From Chloroflexota bacterium (lineage in GTDB: Bacteria > Chloroflexota > Dehalococcoidia > Tepidiformales > Tepidiformaceae): 64,000 nt of DNA. A program made the position numbers and the translations under genes. This document shows positions 61,293 through 64,000 of this stretch, one piece after another. Below the pieces are notes generated by a model. It did not search any database. It was not told the origin of the DNA and saw only the letters and a program-made list of their open reading frames with translations. Location: contig JACPOQ010000035.1 of the NCBI GenBank assembly GCA_016191435.1, forward strand, positions 186,001 through 250,000. The letters are read 5' to 3'. Positions within the stretch are counted from its first letter, which is position 1, and each line of letters starts with the position of its first letter.

Positions 61293-62317
61293 CAGTACTT
61301 CCCCAGGTAGTTCAGGTCGAGCGCGTCCCGCACCATCTCCATGGTCTCCCGCGCGATCGCGCGGCCGCGGGTCGTCCCGGCTTCGAGCGCTTCCCGCACA
61401 AGGCCCATGTTGCCCTCGTACCTCGCGCGCCGCTCGCGGAACGGGTCCAGGAGGTCGTTCAGCAACGCCGTCAGCCGGTCCTTCAGCTCCTTGTTCGAAA
61501 CGCCGACCCGCGTGTACCGCTCCTTCAGGTCCGCCAACTCGGCCGCATCGTGGTCGAATGCATCGAGGTACAGGAAGATCGGGTTCTCCGCCACCACGCC
61601 GGGGTCATGCATTCCCCGAGGCGGACCGCCGTACATTCCTTTCACCTTCTTCGCGACCGTCTCGGCGCTGTCCTTGAGGTCGATGGTGTTCCCGCGCGAC
61701 TTGCTCATCTTCGCGTTGCCATCGGTGCCCACAAGGCGCGGCACGCGGCCCACCAGCCCCTCCGGCTCGGGGAAGATCGGCTTGAACTCGCGATTGAAGC
61801 GCCGCGCCGTTTCGCGCGTGAGCTCGATGTGCGGCAGCTGATCCTCGCCGACCGGCACCAGGTGCGCCCGCGGCATGAGGATATTTGCGACCTGCATCAC
61901 CGGGTAGTTGTAGAACGCCACCGGCACCGATTTCGCCTTCGTCCTCGCGTCCTCGGGGTGCTCGATCGCCTCCATCTCGGCCTTCAGCGTCGGGTTTCGC
62001 TCCAGCATCCCAAGCGGCAGGAACCAGCTCAGCCACACCGTCAGTTCCGCATGCTCGGGCACCAGGCTTTCGATGACGAACGAGCTCGATTCCGGGTTCA
62101 ACCCCACCGCGAGCCAGTCCAGCGCGACCTCCCAGACCGCGTCGCGCACTCGCGCAATGTCGTCGGCATAGTCCGAGACCTGGTAGTCCGCGATGAGGAA
62201 GTAGCACTCGTACTCGTGCTGCAACCGCACCCAGTTCTCCAGCGCACCCGCGTAGTGCCCGAGGTGCAGCGGCCCGGTGGGCCGGATCCCGGTGAGGATG
62301 CGCTTGCGTTCACTCAT
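61292..62317 (-). CDS. trpS: Tryptophanyl-tRNA synthetase
   Basis: 341 residues. Class I signatures GPLHLGHYAGAL (HIGH) and AKMSKSRGN (KMSKS), with IADYQVSDY and the C-terminal anticodon-binding helices. Located inside the trp cluster directly upstream of trpE, with which it is translationally coupled. ATGA overlap with the preceding gene. Confidence 0.97.
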   Translation of the reverse strand: MSERKRILTGIRPTGPLHLGHYAGALENWVRLQHEYECYFLIADYQVSDYADDIARVRDAVWEVALDWLAVGLNPESSSFVIESLVPEHAELTVWLSWFLPLGMLERNPTLKAEMEAIEHPEDARTKAKSVPVAFYNYPVMQVANILMPRAHLVPVGEDQLPHIELTRETARRFNREFKPIFPEPEGLVGRVPRLVGTDGNAKMSKSRGNTIDLKDSAETVAKKVKGMYGGPPRGMHDPGVVAENPIFLYLDAFDHDAAELADLKERYTRVGVSNKELKDRLTALLNDLLDPFRERRARYEGNMGLVREALEAGTTRGRAIARETMEMVRDALDLNYLGKY

Positions 62318-62766
62318 CGCGGCCCCCCGGAACGCGGGCCCGCGGGCCGTGGTGGTGGCCCGGGCGGGCCTCCACGGAGCGGCGGGCGCATCGGTGCGCC
62401 CGGCCCCGGCCCACGTTCGATACTGCGCAGCATGCCCGTCACCTGCCGTGCCGCCTGCTCGGCCAGGTCGAACTCGTTCCCGAAGACCGCGTCCTGCTCG
62501 TTTGTCACGGCCGCGAGCACGTGTACCCACGACCGCGCCTGCGCCAGCGCCCCCCGCGCATCGCGGTACAGGTCCACCTGCGCCGGACCTTCGCGCCCGC
62601 TCCCCTCCGCGATCAGCGCGCACGCGAGGCCGGCCTGCTCGAACGCTTTCTGCTGCGCGTCGTTCGACGCCTTCAGGTTCGAGCCGATCTTCAGCCGGCC
62701 GATCGCCGCCGTGAGGCGCAGGGCGGTGTTCCACGCCTCCACGTTCTGGTAATCGAATTCCGCCAT
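62314..62766 (-). CDS. Four-helix-bundle (S23-like) protein with Pro/Gly/Arg-rich tail
   Basis: 150 residues. Residues 1-117 match the small four-helix-bundle family first seen in 23S rRNA intervening sequences (YQNVEAWNTALRLTAAIGRL, AFEQAGLACALIAEGSGR, YRDARGALAQARSWVHVLAA). The last 33 residues are almost only Pro, Gly and Arg, unusual for this family and likely an RNA- or protein-binding tail. Sits in the operon by TGATG and ATGA overlaps; no rRNA nearby. Confidence 0.8.
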   Translation of the reverse strand: MAEFDYQNVEAWNTALRLTAAIGRLKIGSNLKASNDAQQKAFEQAGLACALIAEGSGREGPAQVDLYRDARGALAQARSWVHVLAAVTNEQDAVFGNEFDLAEQAARQVTGMLRSIERGPGPGAPMRPPLRGGPPGPPPRPAGPRSGGPR

Positions 62767-63443
62767 CAGTTCGTACCGCCAGCCGCGTAGCAGCCATCTA
62801 GGAACGCCAGCAGCATGTCGCACGCCGCTTCCGTCGCGGCCACCACCGCCACGGCATCGGTGCAGGACTCCTCGATCGCCTTCACTTCCGCGCCGGCGTG
62901 GGAAATGTCGGCCACCAGGTGGACCGAAAAGAACTCAAACTGCTCGGGCGCGAAGCCGTAATGCTCCGTCAGACCGCGGATCTTCTGCCAGGCGATGCCC
63001 GGGACCTGGCCCTCGTATGCGAACAGCGTCGCCAGCGCCTCCGCCACGGATGCATCGTGCGAGGTCCGCGTAAAGTGCTCGATGAGTGCCGCCGTCTCGC
63101 GGTTCGGCTTCGAACCTGTGACCGCCCCCGCCGGCAGCCCGAGCGCCGCCGCGAACTCGAGCCACAGCACCGGGTGGTTCCGTTCCCCATGCTCTTCGTC
63201 CCACAGGTTATCGAGCAGCAGCTGCCGGATCCGCGGTGAATCGGCCCGTGTGTGGATCGCGCTCAGAAAGCGTGGGAACGCGAGTTCGAAGTGGTAATAC
63301 TGGCGCGCATACTCGCGCAGCCGCTCCATCGAAAGCGTCCCCGCCGTCCACTCCTTGTAAAACGGGTGGTCCAGCAGGCTCTTGGCCTCGATCGCCTGCT
63401 TAATTCGCACCTCCAGGTCCGAGCCAATCTTCACACTAACCAC
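62766..63443 (-). CDS. CADD-type (TenA/PqqC-like) folate-pathway protein
   Basis: 225 residues of the haem-oxygenase-like fold. IKQAIEAKSLLDHPFYKEWTAGTLS, DNLWDEEHGERNHPVLW, YEGQVPGIAWQKIRGL and HLVADISHAGAE supply the Glu/His/Asp ligands of a di-metal site. Closest in pattern to the CADD proteins, which make p-aminobenzoate from their own active-site Tyr; Tyr29 is in the right place. Its position before trpS-trpE suggests a link between chorismate enzymes and folate. GTG 63443; a second GTG at 63434 is possible. Confidence 0.85.
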   Translation of the reverse strand: MVSVKIGSDLEVRIKQAIEAKSLLDHPFYKEWTAGTLSMERLREYARQYYHFELAFPRFLSAIHTRADSPRIRQLLLDNLWDEEHGERNHPVLWLEFAAALGLPAGAVTGSKPNRETAALIEHFTRTSHDASVAEALATLFAYEGQVPGIAWQKIRGLTEHYGFAPEQFEFFSVHLVADISHAGAEVKAIEESCTDAVAVVAATEAACDMLLAFLDGCYAAGGTN

Positions 63444-63458
63444 AATATCTACCCCTCT

Positions 63459-63475
63459 CGACTCTTCCCGAGTCG
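63459..63475 (-). promoter_or_regulatory. Hairpin upstream of the CADD gene
   Basis: CGACTC, loop of five, GAGTCG in the 82-base gap between the TrpB-like gene and CADD; a TAGATATTGTG patch follows directly before the GTG. Could be a terminator-like or attenuator element with an internal promoter; weak. Confidence 0.35.
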
Positions 63476-63491
63476 CGGATCACAACTACCT

Positions 63492-63519
63492 CAGCACTCA
63501 GCACTCAGCACTCAGCACT
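63492..63519 (-). repeat. Four exact 7-base units after the TrpB-like gene
   Basis: CAGCACT repeated four times on the plus strand (mRNA sense AGTGCTG, so TGA recurs every seven bases), shortly after the stop of the TrpB-like gene at 63526. Confidence 0.8.
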
Positions 63520-63525
63520 CGGAAC

Positions 63526-64000
63526 TCACACGACCGGCAGCGCCTTCATCGCCTCGGCCACTCGTTCCGCCGGGTAGTGGTCGTCCACGAGCTTCCCGGA
63601 CAGATAATCATCGTACGCCTGCAAATCGAGGAAGCCGTGGCCGCTGAGGTTGAACAGGATCACTCGCGACCGCCCCTCCTCCTTTGCCGCCAACGCTTCG
63701 TCGATCGCGGCGCGGATCGCGTGCGAGCTCTCGGGCGCCGGGACGATGCCCTCTGTCTGCGCGAACAGCACGGCCGCTTCGAAGCAGGGGTTCTGCGGGT
63801 AGGCCTTCGCCTCCAGGTACCCCTCGGCGTAGAGGTGGCAGAGCAGCGGCGCCATCGCGTGGTACCGCAAGCCGCCCGCATGGATCCCCGGCGGCATGAA
63901 GGTGTGCCCGAGCGTATACATCTTCATCAGCGGCGTCAGCCCCGCCGTGTCCCCGAAGTCATAGCGGTACTCGCCCTTCGTCAGGCTCGGGCATGAAGCC
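63526..64000 (-). CDS. TrpB-like PLP enzyme (TrpB2 type), C-terminal part
   Basis: Runs off the window edge. The visible 157 residues include [67 protein letters not shown] and [20 protein letters not shown], which are diagnostic of the stand-alone TrpB2 branch rather than TrpB1. These enzymes salvage free indole or act on other serine-derived substrates. The operon start lies beyond this window. Confidence 0.93.
   Translation of the reverse strand, partial: ASCPSLTKGEYRYDFGDTAGLTPLMKMYTLGHTFMPPGIHAGGLRYHAMAPLLCHLYAEGYLEAKAYPQNPCFEAAVLFAQTEGIVPAPESSHAIRAAIDEALAAKEEGRSRVILFNLSGHGFLDLQAYDDYLSGKLVDDHYPAERVAEAMKALPVV

Noticed and set aside
62314..62766. rRNA intervening sequence because of the S23-like protein
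   Set aside because: No 23S rRNA sequence flanks the gene; it is an operon gene with coupled start and stop.
63492..63519. CRISPR or attachment site
   Set aside because: Seven-base units without spacers, no integrase nearby.

Overview
The window is a gene-dense, high-G+C bacterial segment with no gene-free stretch longer than about 300 bases, no rRNA or tRNA that I could recognise, no CRISPR array and no obvious phage or transposon. The gene mix is typical of Chloroflexota of the Dehalococcoidia/SAR202/Tepidiforma kind: three luciferase-like flavin oxidoreductases, two deazaflavin (F420) type reductases, two CaiB acyl-CoA transferases, short-chain and nitroreductase enzymes, a DUF6458 protein and many one-component regulators. 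The lineage is an inference from gene content, not a measurement.

Region by region. 1-7000: a pyruvate-phosphate-dikinase-like protein without its PEP barrel, a frame-broken glycosyltransferase, a Tat-exported multicopper oxidase, a LiaS/NarL two-component pair and a lone receiver-like protein. 7000-24000: slipin/NfeD pair, DinB, an uncharacterised 551-residue protein, a luciferase-like enzyme, a GGDEF-EAL protein and a subtilase remnant that meet head to head at a breakpoint near 15,600, a Nudix enzyme, a nucleotidyltransferase-like protein, two acetyltransferases, a secreted glycosidase-like protein, a hybrid histidine kinase, and a TetR gene facing an F420-type reductase across a double operator. 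24000-36500: alpha/beta hydrolase and polA from back-to-back promoters, a frameshifted nitroreductase, SDR, luciferase-like enzyme, M3 peptidase, epoxide hydrolase, a secreted conserved protein, ArsR-type regulator and PAP2 phosphatase. 36600-37145: a UGSC-family selenoprotein read through an in-frame TGA. 37000-52000: hydrolase, metallo-beta-lactamase, lutA-lutBC-dam operon, CDGSH protein, two CoA-transferases, purM, CitE-like lyase, FIST protein and two tandem CPBP proteases.

53000-64000 is a long, tightly overlapping minus-strand tryptophan gene cluster: trpB-like (partial, at the window edge), CADD-type folate protein, four-helix protein, trpS, trpE, two Nudix-fold proteins with lost catalytic residues (one fused to a carboxymuconolactone-decarboxylase domain), HAD phosphatase, a small unknown, trpG, trpD, trpC, trpF, trpB. 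trpA is not in the window. Many neighbours overlap by ATGA, GTGA or TGATG, so translational coupling is the rule.

Three things stand out beyond the gene list. (1) The selenocysteine gene with a stem-loop right after the UGA. (2) A repeated promoter layout in which a TAnnnT -10 box ends 6-7 bases before the start codon with no Shine-Dalgarno sequence (polA, purM, tetR, FIST and others), which implies leaderless mRNAs. (3) Five clusters of 7-8-base degenerate tandem repeats, each of which supplies or touches the stop codon of a minus-strand gene. At least two genes (glycosyltransferase, nitroreductase) carry frame breaks that may be sequencing or assembly errors.
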